Below are positions 45,655 to 53,706 of a DNA stretch of 64,000 bases, piece after piece. The DNA comes from an uncultured Chthonomonadaceae bacterium (GTDB lineage Bacteria > Armatimonadota > Fimbriimonadia > Fimbriimonadales > Fimbriimonadaceae). The translations under genes were made by a program, and so were the position numbers. The stretch spans positions 1 to 64,000 of the forward strand of contig CAMLDW010000008.1 of the NCBI GenBank assembly GCA_946479035.1, written 5' to 3'. Every line of letters begins with the position of its first letter. The first letter of the stretch is position 1. Under the pieces are notes generated by a model. The model had not been told where the DNA came from. It did not search any database and was given only the letters and a program-made list of their open reading frames with translations.

Positions 45655-46508
45655 TCGATCTCGAGGTGGAAGGGAAGGGCAGGCGCAGAGTGGGTGAGCG
45701 CGCCGACCGAGATCGTGTGTACGCCCGTCTTTGCGACGCCTTTGACCGTGTCGAGGGTCATGCCGCCGCTGGCCTCGAGCCGGACCTTGTCGCCGCAACC
45801 CTTGACCGCGTCCTTCATCATGAACGGGTCCATATTATCGAGCATGACGATGTCCGCGCCGGAGCGCACGGCTTCCTCGACCTGCTCCAGCGAGGTGCAC
45901 TCGACTTCGATCAGCGTCATCTGCCCGGCGATGGAGCGCGCCCTGGCGACGGCGTCGAGGATCGAGCCGGCCGCGCGGATGTGGTTGTCCTTGAGCATGA
46001 TGCCGTCATAGAGGCCCATGCGGTGGTTGCGCCCACCGCCGCACCGCACGGCGTACTTTTGCAACGAGCGGAGGTAGGGGATGGTCTTGCGCGTGTCGAC
46101 GATCTCGACTCCGAGCCCCGCGACCTTCTCAACGTAGTCCCGCGTCAGCGTGGCGGTGCCGCTGAGCAGCATAAGGAAGTTGAGCGCTGTCCGCTCCCGA
46201 GCAAGGAGCTTGTTGACCTCGCACACCCCTTCTGCCACGCGGTCACCTGCCCGCACCGCGTCGCCGTCGGTCATCAGCGCCTCGGCGGTGCACTCTTCCG
46301 GGTCGTCGCCATCCGGCTGCAGGAGCCCGACCGCGATCCCGATTCCGCACGCGACGCCCTTGGCCTGCGCCTCGATGTACCATTCGGCGGTCGCTCCTGG
46401 CTCGAGCGCCGCGCTGGAGAGGTCGCCCGTGCCGAGGTCCTCGGCGAGCGCGCCGAAGGCGATGTCGAACCACCCTTCTGGCGCAGGGTGGCGCCAGCCC
46501 AAGCTCAT
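45651..46508 (-). CDS. nadC: Nicotinate-nucleotide diphosphorylase
   Basis: This 285-residue quinolinate phosphoribosyltransferase makes nicotinate mononucleotide for NAD synthesis. Landmarks are FGALAEDLGTGDLSS, the long helix with ERTALNFLMLLSGTATLTR, DTRKTIPYLRSLQKYAVRCG, the GLYDGIMLKDNHI substrate loop, and DIVMLDNMDPF with the EASGGMTLDTV phosphate site. ATG 46508 overlaps the upstream stop (ATGA), and its own stop overlaps birA. nadA and nadB are not nearby. Confidence 0.95.
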   Translation of the reverse strand: MSLGWRHPAPEGWFDIAFGALAEDLGTGDLSSAALEPGATAEWYIEAQAKGVACGIGIAVGLLQPDGDDPEECTAEALMTDGDAVRAGDRVAEGVCEVNKLLARERTALNFLMLLSGTATLTRDYVEKVAGLGVEIVDTRKTIPYLRSLQKYAVRCGGGRNHRMGLYDGIMLKDNHIRAAGSILDAVARARSIAGQMTLIEVECTSLEQVEEAVRSGADIVMLDNMDPFMMKDAVKGCGDKVRLEASGGMTLDTVKGVAKTGVHTISVGALTHSAPALPFHLEIE

Positions 46509-46996
46509 GCGGGCTCGATCTCCAGGCCGCAGTGTGCAGAGAGCTCTTCCAAAAGCATCGTGTAGGGGACCTCGATGTCGTTCCTCATCCACCCTACAGG
46601 CACGCGCACACGGCCCGAGACGAGGTGGGCGATCGGTCGGACCGTGAGGGTACCCCCGTCGTAATCGACGGAGAACCTGTCCTTGCCCTCGGCGCGGATG
46701 GCGGTGATCGCCGTGTACTCGATAGACTGCTGGCTGAGCGGGCCGCGGACCGAAAACCGGTCGTCGGAGAGCTTGTAGACGGTCTCGGCGGCGTTGCGGT
46801 TGACCATGTCCGCCCCGGCACCGCGCCCAAAGTCCATGGCGAGGCTCGCGGCCTTTAGGATGGTCTCCTTGACCGTCGCTTCCGGCGCAGGCTTGGCGAG
46901 CGCGCGGGCCTTCTTCTTGGCGCTGGCGAGGGCCTCGTGCGAGCCCGTCCCGAACCAATGGAGGACGTCGGGCGGCCGGTACGTGACGGTGGGCAT
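46505..46996 (-). CDS. Unknown protein in the mcsB-nadC-birA operon
   Basis: The protein has 163 residues. The N-terminus is PTVTYRPPDVLHWFGTGSHE, followed by a Lys/Ala-rich helix and a region with DMVNRNAAETVYKL. The second half is beta-rich (FSVDYDGGTLTVRPIAHLVS, then GRVRVPVGWMRNDIEVPY). No signal or membrane segment. I do not recognise the family. Its position between mcsB (10 bp) and nadC (ATGA overlap) suggests stoichiometric expression with them, but no function follows from that. Confidence 0.6.
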   Translation of the reverse strand: MPTVTYRPPDVLHWFGTGSHEALASAKKKARALAKPAPEATVKETILKAASLAMDFGRGAGADMVNRNAAETVYKLSDDRFSVRGPLSQQSIEYTAITAIRAEGKDRFSVDYDGGTLTVRPIAHLVSGRVRVPVGWMRNDIEVPYTMLLEELSAHCGLEIEPA

Positions 46997-47005
46997 GGGC
47001 GGTCC

Positions 47006-48040
47006 TTAGGCTTGTTCGCTGGGCTGCGACCTGTCCCTTAGGAATACGGCCCGGTGGCGCGCGGCGGTGCGCTGGTCCTGGGTGCCGTGGACCTCCATCG
47101 TGGAGATCCAGGAGTCCACGGCTCGCTGGGAGGTGGGGAACCCCTTGATGCCGATCGCCGCGGCCCAACGGATCCATGCGAGCACGCGCAGCGCGTCGGA
47201 AAGGGAGACCTCCTGGGTCTGGAGCGCGAAGGTGCGGGCCTGCTCCGCCTTTTCCCTCAGTTCGGACTTTGTGACATCTGCGCGGGCCTTGCGTTCTTCC
47301 TCGATGAGGTACTCGGTCGCACCGACGAACTCGTGCACGCGCTGGTGGGTGGTGCTGACCTGGAAGAAGGCCCCGACCGCGCGGCTCGACTCGCCGAACA
47401 GCCCGCGCGCCGTGAGCCCCCAAGTCGAGAGCGCCTTGAGCACGCTCATCAGCCTCTTGGTGTGCGCGAGCGCGATGAGGTGGAAGAGCGCCGACCTTCG
47501 CGTCGCCGTGCCGGTGTTGGCGGGGCTGGCGGTGAGGTAGCCGAGCCGCTCGTCTTGCATGAAGTCGAGCGACTGCTCGAGGCAGCCGAGCACGTGGTCG
47601 ACGGCAGCCTGGGCGGTCGAGATCGACCAGCCTGGGCTGAGCGCCTGGATGCGGAGGTGGTCCTCCTCGTTGACCATGATGGTGACGAGGTGCGCTGGGT
47701 CGGAGAGCAGCGCGCGGCCCGTCTCGTTCGGCTTGAAGTCTGCGCTGATGAGGCGGTTGCCGAGGAGGAAGTCGCGCTCGGCGGGGGTGAGCTTGTGCTT
47801 GACGTCGAGCTGTAGGCGCGGGTGCTCGATCGCCTCGAGGACCGCCTTGAGGATCACGTCGAGCTCTGTTTCGCTAGCGTGGTGTGGGAAGCGGTGGCCG
47901 ACGAGGTTGCGCGCACAGCGCATGCGGGAAGAGATAACGACGTCCGAGTCCGGCGCCTCGCCCTCGAGCCACGCCGGGGCGGGCATAGCCCGCAGCACCA
48001 TCTTCTTCCAGGCTTCTGAGCTGGCGTGGGTGTCGGGCAT
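47006..48040 (-). CDS. mcsB: Protein-arginine kinase McsB
   Basis: This 344-residue homologue of guanido phosphotransferases has the McsB signatures VVISSRMRCARNLVGHRFPH, NRLISADFKPNETGRALL and MVNEEDHLRIQALSPGW, and the C-terminal lobe LTASPANTGTATRRSALFHL. McsB phosphorylates arginines to mark proteins for ClpCP and controls heat-shock repressors in Firmicutes. Neither McsA, CtsR nor ClpC is adjacent. TACACT lies seven bases before ATG 48040, suggesting a leaderless start. Confidence 0.9.
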   Translation of the reverse strand: MPDTHASSEAWKKMVLRAMPAPAWLEGEAPDSDVVISSRMRCARNLVGHRFPHHASETELDVILKAVLEAIEHPRLQLDVKHKLTPAERDFLLGNRLISADFKPNETGRALLSDPAHLVTIMVNEEDHLRIQALSPGWSISTAQAAVDHVLGCLEQSLDFMQDERLGYLTASPANTGTATRRSALFHLIALAHTKRLMSVLKALSTWGLTARGLFGESSRAVGAFFQVSTTHQRVHEFVGATEYLIEEERKARADVTKSELREKAEQARTFALQTQEVSLSDALRVLAWIRWAAAIGIKGFPTSQRAVDSWISTMEVHGTQDQRTAARHRAVFLRDRSQPSEQA

Positions 48041-48047
48041 CTGTCGG

Positions 48048-48053
48048 AGTGTA
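48048..48053 (-). promoter_or_regulatory. -10-like hexamer TACACT, 7 nt before mcsB ATG
   Basis: TACACT, seven bases, ATG. There is no Shine-Dalgarno sequence and no clear -35. It heads the mcsB operon. Confidence 0.45.
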
Positions 48054-48139
48054 CTTGGACGCTGGGCTGGTTGGACGGATCCCTCGGACCGGACAGACCG
48101 AGAGGCGAACATATCCGAGCAAACTCCGTCAATCCTCCC

Positions 48140-49402
48140 ATGGCACGCGTTCTCGTTCGCCTGACCGCTTTGTTGTCGCTCTTTGGGGCGCTGCTCGCCA
48201 GCGCCGCCGCCCAGACCCAGGCCACTTCGGCCGGGCTGACCGCCGAGCAGAAGGACGCGATTCTCGGCGCGATCAAGGAGACCGTGACCACGCGCGCCTT
48301 CGTGCCCGGCGTGGACTTCAAGAAGTGGGACGAGTTCGTCGAGAAGCACAAGGCCGACTTGGACGGCGCGAGCGACGAGGCTGGGTTCAGCCGTGTGGTC
48401 AACCAGATCCTGCGCGACTTCGGGCTGACGCACATCCGGCTCGCCAACCCTCGCTCGACCGCGGCGCGCGGCCAGACGAGCGCGGTCGGCGCAGGTGCCG
48501 CGGTAGTGCCGAACGACGACGGGCTGATCGTGCGGCGCGTGACCGAGCACGGGCCGGCCAGCGACCTCGGCCTAGCGGTCGGCGACGTGATCACCAAGAT
48601 CGACGGGAAGAAGCCGACCTCTGCCGAAGAGCTGAACGGCGAGGAGGGCGCGACGAAGAAGGTCGAGGTGAAGAAGGCGAGCGGCGACGTCAAAGAGCTG
48701 GACCTCGTGATCAAGCGGTTCTCCACGGTGCGGCCCGAGACGCTGACCTGGGTGGACGAGGAGACCGCTGTGCTGCGCGTGTACACTTTCTCGGCGGGCT
48801 ACAGCCGCGAGAACGTCGAAAAGCTGATGGGCGAGGCCGCCAAGGCGAAGCGGCTCGTGCTCGACCTGCGCAGCAACGGCGGCGGGGCGGTGAACAACCT
48901 CCAGCACCTCCTTTCCCTTCTGATGCCTGACGGCACGGTAATCGGTACTTTCATCAATCGGCGCCTGGCGGACGACTACCTCGCGGCGAACGAGGGCGCG
49001 ACGCCTGACCCGGTCGCGATCGCGAAATGGACCGACAGGCAGTCGAAGACGCGCGCGCGGGCCGTCGTGCCTTTCACGGGCAAGATCGCGGTGCTGATCA
49101 ACCGAGGCTCGGCGAGCGCATCGGAGATCAGCGCTGCTGCGCTTCGCGAGGGGGTCGGCGCGATCCTGGTGGGCGCGCGTTCGGCTGGCGCGGTTCTCGC
49201 TTCCACGTACCGATCGCTTCCGGAGGGGTGGTCGCTGCAGTACCCTGTCAGCGACTTCGTGACGGGGAAGGGAGTGCGCCTGGAAGCGAACCCGCTTGTG
49301 CCGGACGTCGAGGAGACGGGGCGCACCGGCGAAGACGGAGCGGACCCGGTGGTGCAGGCGGCTGTGAAGGCGCTGAAGGGTGCGCTGGCCAAGGCGGCCT
49401 GA
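48140..49402 (+). CDS. PDZ-containing S41-family peptidase
   Basis: This 420-residue exported protein has a signal peptide (to about residue 24), a helical region, a PDZ domain (about 118-195, with GLIVRRVTEHGPASDLGLAV), and an S41 domain. The nucleophile serine lies in NRGSASASEI (324-328). The next strand reads VGARSAGAVL, without the lysine found in CtpA-type enzymes (usually F-G-K-G); this resembles S41 subfamilies that carry GxxTAG there. ATG 48140 is used. It converges on flhB with a gap of 21 bp. Confidence 0.85.
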   Translation: MARVLVRLTALLSLFGALLASAAAQTQATSAGLTAEQKDAILGAIKETVTTRAFVPGVDFKKWDEFVEKHKADLDGASDEAGFSRVVNQILRDFGLTHIRLANPRSTAARGQTSAVGAGAAVVPNDDGLIVRRVTEHGPASDLGLAVGDVITKIDGKKPTSAEELNGEEGATKKVEVKKASGDVKELDLVIKRFSTVRPETLTWVDEETAVLRVYTFSAGYSRENVEKLMGEAAKAKRLVLDLRSNGGGAVNNLQHLLSLLMPDGTVIGTFINRRLADDYLAANEGATPDPVAIAKWTDRQSKTRARAVVPFTGKIAVLINRGSASASEISAAALREGVGAILVGARSAGAVLASTYRSLPEGWSLQYPVSDFVTGKGVRLEANPLVPDVEETGRTGEDGADPVVQAAVKALKGALAKAA

Positions 49403-49423
49403 CGATCTCGCAAGGAAGGACTG

Positions 49424-50497
49424 CTAAGCGACCTTGCGCGCGGACTTGACGCTCTTATAGACGTACGCGAGCACCTCGGCGACCGCGGCGAAGAGGTCGC
49501 GCGGGACGAAGTCGCCTACCTCGCACTGCTTGTAGAGCGCGCGGGCGAGCGGGGCGTCTTCGATCACCGGGACCTTGAGGTCCACCGCAAACTCGCGGAT
49601 CTTCAGGGCGAGGTAGTCCTGGCCCTTGGCGATCACCATCGGCGCGTGCATCTCGCTGCGCTTGTACTTGAGCGCGACGGCGAAGTGCGTCGGGTTGGTC
49701 ACGACGACGTCGGCCTGCATCATGCGCTTGGCGAGCCCGCCCCTGAGCAGCTTGCGGCGCTTGTGGAAGATCGCGGCCTTGATCTCGGGCGAGCCTTCCT
49801 GCTCCTTCATCTCGCGCTTGAGTTCGTCCTTGGTCATGCGGAGCTGCTTGTCGATCTGCTTGCGCTGGAAGATGTAGTCCGCGAGAGCGAGCGCCAGCCA
49901 CACGCCCGCGATGCGCAGGAGGATCGTGTGGATCACGCCTCCGATCACCGAGGCGGACTGCGAGGCCGGGAGGTAGACCAGCCCGACGAGGCTCGACCAG
50001 TTCGCCGCGATCGCCGCGTATGCGACCCACGAGAAGACGAGCATCTTGAACACGGCCTTGAGCCCTTCGAACGTCGTCCGGATCGAAAAGAGGCGCTTGA
50101 AGCCGGAGAACGGGTTCACCTTCTCCCACGAGGGCTTGAGCGACTCGCTGCTGAAAACGAACCCGACCTGCGCAAAGTTGGCCGCTAAGCCCGAGACCAT
50201 CAGGCAGAGGATCAGCGGCCCTACCGCGGCCAGCGCAGGGTAGAGCATCCCGGCAAAGACGTGCATGACGCTCGCGAATGAGATCTCCCTCGGCGGTTCG
50301 GCGATCGTGCCGTGGAGCGAGGTGAATATGCCCGCGCCCAGGTGAGAAACAACTGTGGGAAGCATGAGCGCGCACACGAGCAGCGAAAGCGCGCCTGCGA
50401 GGTCTGAAGACTTGGCGACCGTGCCCTTCTTGCGCGCCTCTTGCCGCTTGCGCGGCGTGGCCTCTTCCGTCCTTTCGCCAGCGGGCTGCTCGGCCAT
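49424..50497 (-). CDS. flhB: Flagellar export switch protein FlhB
   Basis: This 357-residue protein has four membrane segments and the cytoplasmic C-terminal domain with the autocleavage motif N268-P-T-H271 (VTNPTHFAVALKYKR). It controls the switch from rod/hook to filament export at the gate. The start ATG 50497 abuts the fliR stop. It is the last gene in the operon; flhA is not present downstream. The length and motifs are normal. Confidence 0.96.
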   Translation of the reverse strand: MAEQPAGERTEEATPRKRQEARKKGTVAKSSDLAGALSLLVCALMLPTVVSHLGAGIFTSLHGTIAEPPREISFASVMHVFAGMLYPALAAVGPLILCLMVSGLAANFAQVGFVFSSESLKPSWEKVNPFSGFKRLFSIRTTFEGLKAVFKMLVFSWVAYAAIAANWSSLVGLVYLPASQSASVIGGVIHTILLRIAGVWLALALADYIFQRKQIDKQLRMTKDELKREMKEQEGSPEIKAAIFHKRRKLLRGGLAKRMMQADVVVTNPTHFAVALKYKRSEMHAPMVIAKGQDYLALKIREFAVDLKVPVIEDAPLARALYKQCEVGDFVPRDLFAAVAEVLAYVYKSVKSARKVA

Positions 50498-51259
50498 CTA
50501 GGGGCCTCCCAGCATCTTGGACATGTGCGCCATCGTAAAGTCGACGCCGGCCTGCGTCGCCACCACGAGCGCCGGCAGCCCGAGGCCGAGGGTGAACATG
50601 CCGACCATGAGCTTTGCAGGCAGCGCGAGGAGGAACGGCTGCGTCTGGGGCACGGCCTTGTTCACGAGCCCTGCCGCGGCGTCGATCACGACCGAGACCG
50701 CAGCGACCGGCGCGGCGATCTGCAGCGAGAGCAGCATGACCTTGCCCATGAAGGAAACGAGGGTCTCCCGTATGACTTCGAGGTGGTCGAGCGACGGCCC
50801 CGTCATCTCGTAGCTGTGGACGAACGCCTGGAACATCAGATGGTGTCCGTTCATGAGCAGCAGCAGCACGAGCCCGAGCAGGAACTTGAACTGGCTGAGC
50901 GGGGAAGAGGAGCCGCCGAAGATCGGGCTGAAGATCTGGGCCGCTCCGATGCCGATCTCGATATCGAGGAAAGCGCCCGCCATTTGGAAGCCGCTGAGCA
51001 GGAGCTGGATCATGCCGCCGATCGTCAGGCCGACCACCACGTCCTTGCCTGTGAGCAGCGCCAGCCCCAAGAGGTTTTGCGGGACCGCTGTCACGTGCTC
51101 GCGCAGCACCGGGGTCAGCGCCATCGAGACTACGAGGCAGAAGAGCACGCGCACTTTGACGGGCACGTTGGTGCCAAAGAGCGGCGAGGACATCACCATC
51201 GCGCTACAACGGCAAAACGCGCTGAAGAACGCGACCAGAAACGTTGCGTCGAGGCTCAT
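50498..51259 (-). CDS. fliR: Flagellar export gate protein FliR
   Basis: This 253-residue integral membrane protein has about six hydrophobic segments and the family motifs PLFGTNVPVKVRV, GFQMAGAFLDIEIGIG and QTQPFLLALPAKLMVGMF. It is part of the FliPQR export core. ATG 51259 overlaps the fliQ stop (ATGA), which keeps the subunits coupled. Confidence 0.94.
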   Translation of the reverse strand: MSLDATFLVAFFSAFCRCSAMVMSSPLFGTNVPVKVRVLFCLVVSMALTPVLREHVTAVPQNLLGLALLTGKDVVVGLTIGGMIQLLLSGFQMAGAFLDIEIGIGAAQIFSPIFGGSSSPLSQFKFLLGLVLLLLMNGHHLMFQAFVHSYEMTGPSLDHLEVIRETLVSFMGKVMLLSLQIAAPVAAVSVVIDAAAGLVNKAVPQTQPFLLALPAKLMVGMFTLGLGLPALVVATQAGVDFTMAHMSKMLGGP

Positions 51260-51522
51260 CCGACCTTCGCGACCTGCTCGAAGCAGACTGTAGCGAACTT
51301 GACGACCGTGTCGAGCATCCACGATCCCATTGAAAAGAGCACGACCGCCGCGCCGATGATTTTGGGAACGAAGGTCAGCGTCAGCTCTTGCACCTGAGTC
51401 ACGGCCTGGAACACAGAGACGGCCAGGCCGAAGAAAAGCGCGACCGCGAGTATCGGCATCGAGACCATGAGGGCGACCATGATCCCCTGGTGAGCCAGGT
51501 CGAGGACGACTCCTTCGTTCAT
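51256..51522 (-). CDS. fliQ: Flagellar export gate protein FliQ
   Basis: This 88-residue protein has two transmembrane helices and the FliQ core FQAVTQVQELTLTFVPK, followed by the hydrophobic IIGAAVVLFSM. Start ATG 51522 overlaps the fliP stop; its own stop overlaps fliR. It sits with FliP and FliR in the conical export gate. Confidence 0.94.
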   Translation of the reverse strand: MNEGVVLDLAHQGIMVALMVSMPILAVALFFGLAVSVFQAVTQVQELTLTFVPKIIGAAVVLFSMGSWMLDTVVKFATVCFEQVAKVG

Positions 51523-52328
51523 CTCATGTACCCCGCGAGCAGCGCCCGCACGAGCACGGACCACCCGTCCGCGAGCACAAAGACGAGCAGCTTGGCAGGG
51601 AGCGACACCACGACGGGCGGCATCATCATCATGCCCATGCCCATCAGCAGCCCGGCGACGATCAGGTCGATGACGACGAAGGGGAGGAAGATGTAGAAGC
51701 CGATGACGAACGCCGTCTTAAGCTCGCTGACGACGAAGGCCGGGATGAGGGTCATGATCGGCACCTTCTCTCGCGTCTCGACCTTCTCGTGGCGCATGTC
51801 GAGGAACATCTTGAGGTCCTTCTCGTAGGTGTTCTTGAGCATGAAGTCGCGCAGCGGGACCTGCGCGCGGTCGACGGCCTGGTCGAACGAGATCGGGTTC
51901 TGCGCGACCATGTAGGGCTGTATCGCTTCGTCGTTGATGCGCTGGTAGGTCGGGCCCATCACGAAGAAGCTGAGGAAAAGGCTGAGGCCGATGATGACCT
52001 GGTTAGGCGGGATGCTCTGCGTGCCGAGCGCAGTGCGGACGAAGCTGAGCACGATCACGATGCGCGTGAACGAGGTCGTGAGGATAAGGATCGCGGGCGC
52101 TAGGCTGAGCACCGTGAGCAGCGCGAGGATCTTGAGCGACGTGCTCATCTGCTCCTTGTCGCTGCCGCTGCCTATGCCCAAGTTGATGCTCGGGACAGGC
52201 ACCTGCTGCTGTTGCTGCGCCCACACGACGCATGCGATCATCACTAGAAGCACGACGAGGAGCGGCTTGGAAAACTTAACAAGCCTCTCGAGGTTTTGAC
52301 TTTCGGACTGTCGTGTCTTTTGATGCAC
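51519..52328 (-). CDS. fliP: Flagellar export gate protein FliP
   Basis: This 269-residue protein has a cleavable N-terminal hydrophobic segment followed by a Gln/Pro-rich stretch. It has the FliP signatures LTVLSLAPAILILTTSF, IVLSFVRTALGTQSIPPNQV, MTLIPAFVVSELKTAF and the Met-rich loop LLMGMGMMMMPPVVVSLP. It starts at GTG 52328, 12 bp after fliO. Confidence 0.96.
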   Translation of the reverse strand: MHQKTRQSESQNLERLVKFSKPLLVVLLVMIACVVWAQQQQQVPVPSINLGIGSGSDKEQMSTSLKILALLTVLSLAPAILILTTSFTRIVIVLSFVRTALGTQSIPPNQVIIGLSLFLSFFVMGPTYQRINDEAIQPYMVAQNPISFDQAVDRAQVPLRDFMLKNTYEKDLKMFLDMRHEKVETREKVPIMTLIPAFVVSELKTAFVIGFYIFLPFVVIDLIVAGLLMGMGMMMMPPVVVSLPAKLLVFVLADGWSVLVRALLAGYMR

Positions 52329-52340
52329 CGCGAGATTCCC

Positions 52341-52820
52341 CTAGCCTGTAAGCCTGCTCAGACGGTCGAGAGCGAGGCGGTTCTTGTCTTCGACGGGCTC
52401 GACGACGGCCTTGTCGACGAGTTCGAAGAACGCAGGCTCTTCCGGGCTCTTCTTGCCGTCCGTCAGGTCCGCCAGGCACGTGACCCCGGTCTGGCTGACG
52501 CAGAGCAAGAGCGTTCGCCCGCGCGCCGAGACGATCTGGAGCGTGCCGCCGCCAAAACCGGCCGACTCCTCGACCGTAATCGTCGAGCCCTCCTTTGTCG
52601 AGAGCTTCTTGTTCATGCGGGTGACGAGCTTTGGGAGCGCCCACTTGAGCAGGGCAAAGACGATCACGAGCGCGACCACCATCTGAACGAGGTCCCAGGC
52701 GCCGATCACCGAGGTGTTCTGCGGCGCTCGCACGACGAGGTCCGGTTTGGTGCCGAGGCTCGGCTCGGCCGCGACGAACGCAGCGAGCAAGAAGGCGGAG
52801 AGCGCTGCCGCCCGCCTCAT
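52341..52820 (-). CDS. fliO: Flagellar protein FliO
   Basis: This 159-residue protein has an N-terminal signal-like segment, a periplasmic stretch, one membrane helix (DLVQMVVALVIVFALLKW), and a cytoplasmic FliO domain (VEESAGFGGGTLQIVSARGR). FliO acts as an assembly chaperone for FliP. ATG 52820 abuts the fliN stop (TAA 52823-52821). Confidence 0.85.
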   Translation of the reverse strand: MRRAAALSAFLLAAFVAAEPSLGTKPDLVVRAPQNTSVIGAWDLVQMVVALVIVFALLKWALPKLVTRMNKKLSTKEGSTITVEESAGFGGGTLQIVSARGRTLLLCVSQTGVTCLADLTDGKKSPEEPAFFELVDKAVVEPVEDKNRLALDRLSRLTG

Positions 52821-53696
52821 TTACGCCGCCTCTTTGAGCTTCGAAAGGCGGTCCTGCTGGCTGAGGATCTCCGTGATCCTCACGCCGAAGTTGTCCTCGA
52901 TCACGACGACCTCGCCGCGGGCGACGACCTTGCCGTTCACTAGCACGTCGACCGGCTCTCCTGCGGCCTTGTCGATCTCGATGATCGATCCCGAGCCTAG
53001 CTCCACGACGTCCTTGACGATCATCTTCACGCGGCCCAGCTCGACGCTTATGAGGAGCGGGATGTCCATCAGTATCTCGAGGCTCTCCTCGGTTCCGGCG
53101 GTCGATTTTCGCGCAGAGCCGTTGCTCGCGTCCTCGTCCTCCTCTTCAAGCCCTAAGATCATCCGCACGGTGTCCGGGTCAGCGATCCACGAGATACGGC
53201 CCTTGAACTCTTCGCAGGACATTTCGACCGAGGTGGAGAAGACCCCTTCGGCGTCGTGCATGTTCGGCGGAAAGACGAACGCATTGAAACGGATCGAGAG
53301 CCCGCTGGCCACGACCGCTGCGCCGTGCAGCTGACCGATCGCCAGGCAGATGCCTTGAACGAACGACTCAAAGACCGGACGAAGCTCGCCGACTAGCGCG
53401 TCTCCTATCTCTTTGACCTCGATCCCCTTAGCGTTGGCCGCCAGAGCGAGCACCGCGTCCGGCGGGACGAGCAAGGCCTGGGTCGACTGCGGGAGGTCCG
53501 AGAATGAGAAAAGGACGACGACCTTCGGCTCTGCCGTCTCGGCGAAGAGTGCCGAGGACGCGACGAAGTCGGTCTGAAAGTTCCCAAAGCCCACTTGCGT
53601 ACCGACCGCCTCGCTGACCGCGTTGGTCACCGAGTGCCAGATCTGGCTCTGCAGCGTCGTGAAGTTCTGGATGGATTCTTTGGACATTTCTGGCAT
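52821..53696 (-). CDS. fliN: Flagellar switch protein FliN, extended (FliY-like)
   Basis: This protein of about 291 residues is longer than FliN alone (about 110-140). Its C-terminal SpoA domain (about 210-285: DIPLLISVELGRVKMIVKDV and GVRITEIL) is the FliN part. The N-terminal region looks CheC-like, with EIGDALVGELRPVFE at 96-110. FliY proteins carry a CheC-type CheY-P phosphatase there with an E-x-x-N motif; here the position reads EIGD (N to D), so activity is doubtful. ATG 53696 is preferred, but a GTG at 53720 overlapping fliM is possible. Confidence 0.85.
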   Translation of the reverse strand: MPEMSKESIQNFTTLQSQIWHSVTNAVSEAVGTQVGFGNFQTDFVASSALFAETAEPKVVVLFSFSDLPQSTQALLVPPDAVLALAANAKGIEVKEIGDALVGELRPVFESFVQGICLAIGQLHGAAVVASGLSIRFNAFVFPPNMHDAEGVFSTSVEMSCEEFKGRISWIADPDTVRMILGLEEEDEDASNGSARKSTAGTEESLEILMDIPLLISVELGRVKMIVKDVVELGSGSIIEIDKAAGEPVDVLVNGKVVARGEVVVIEDNFGVRITEILSQQDRLSKLKEAA

Positions 53697-53706
53697 GGTC
53701 TTGTCT

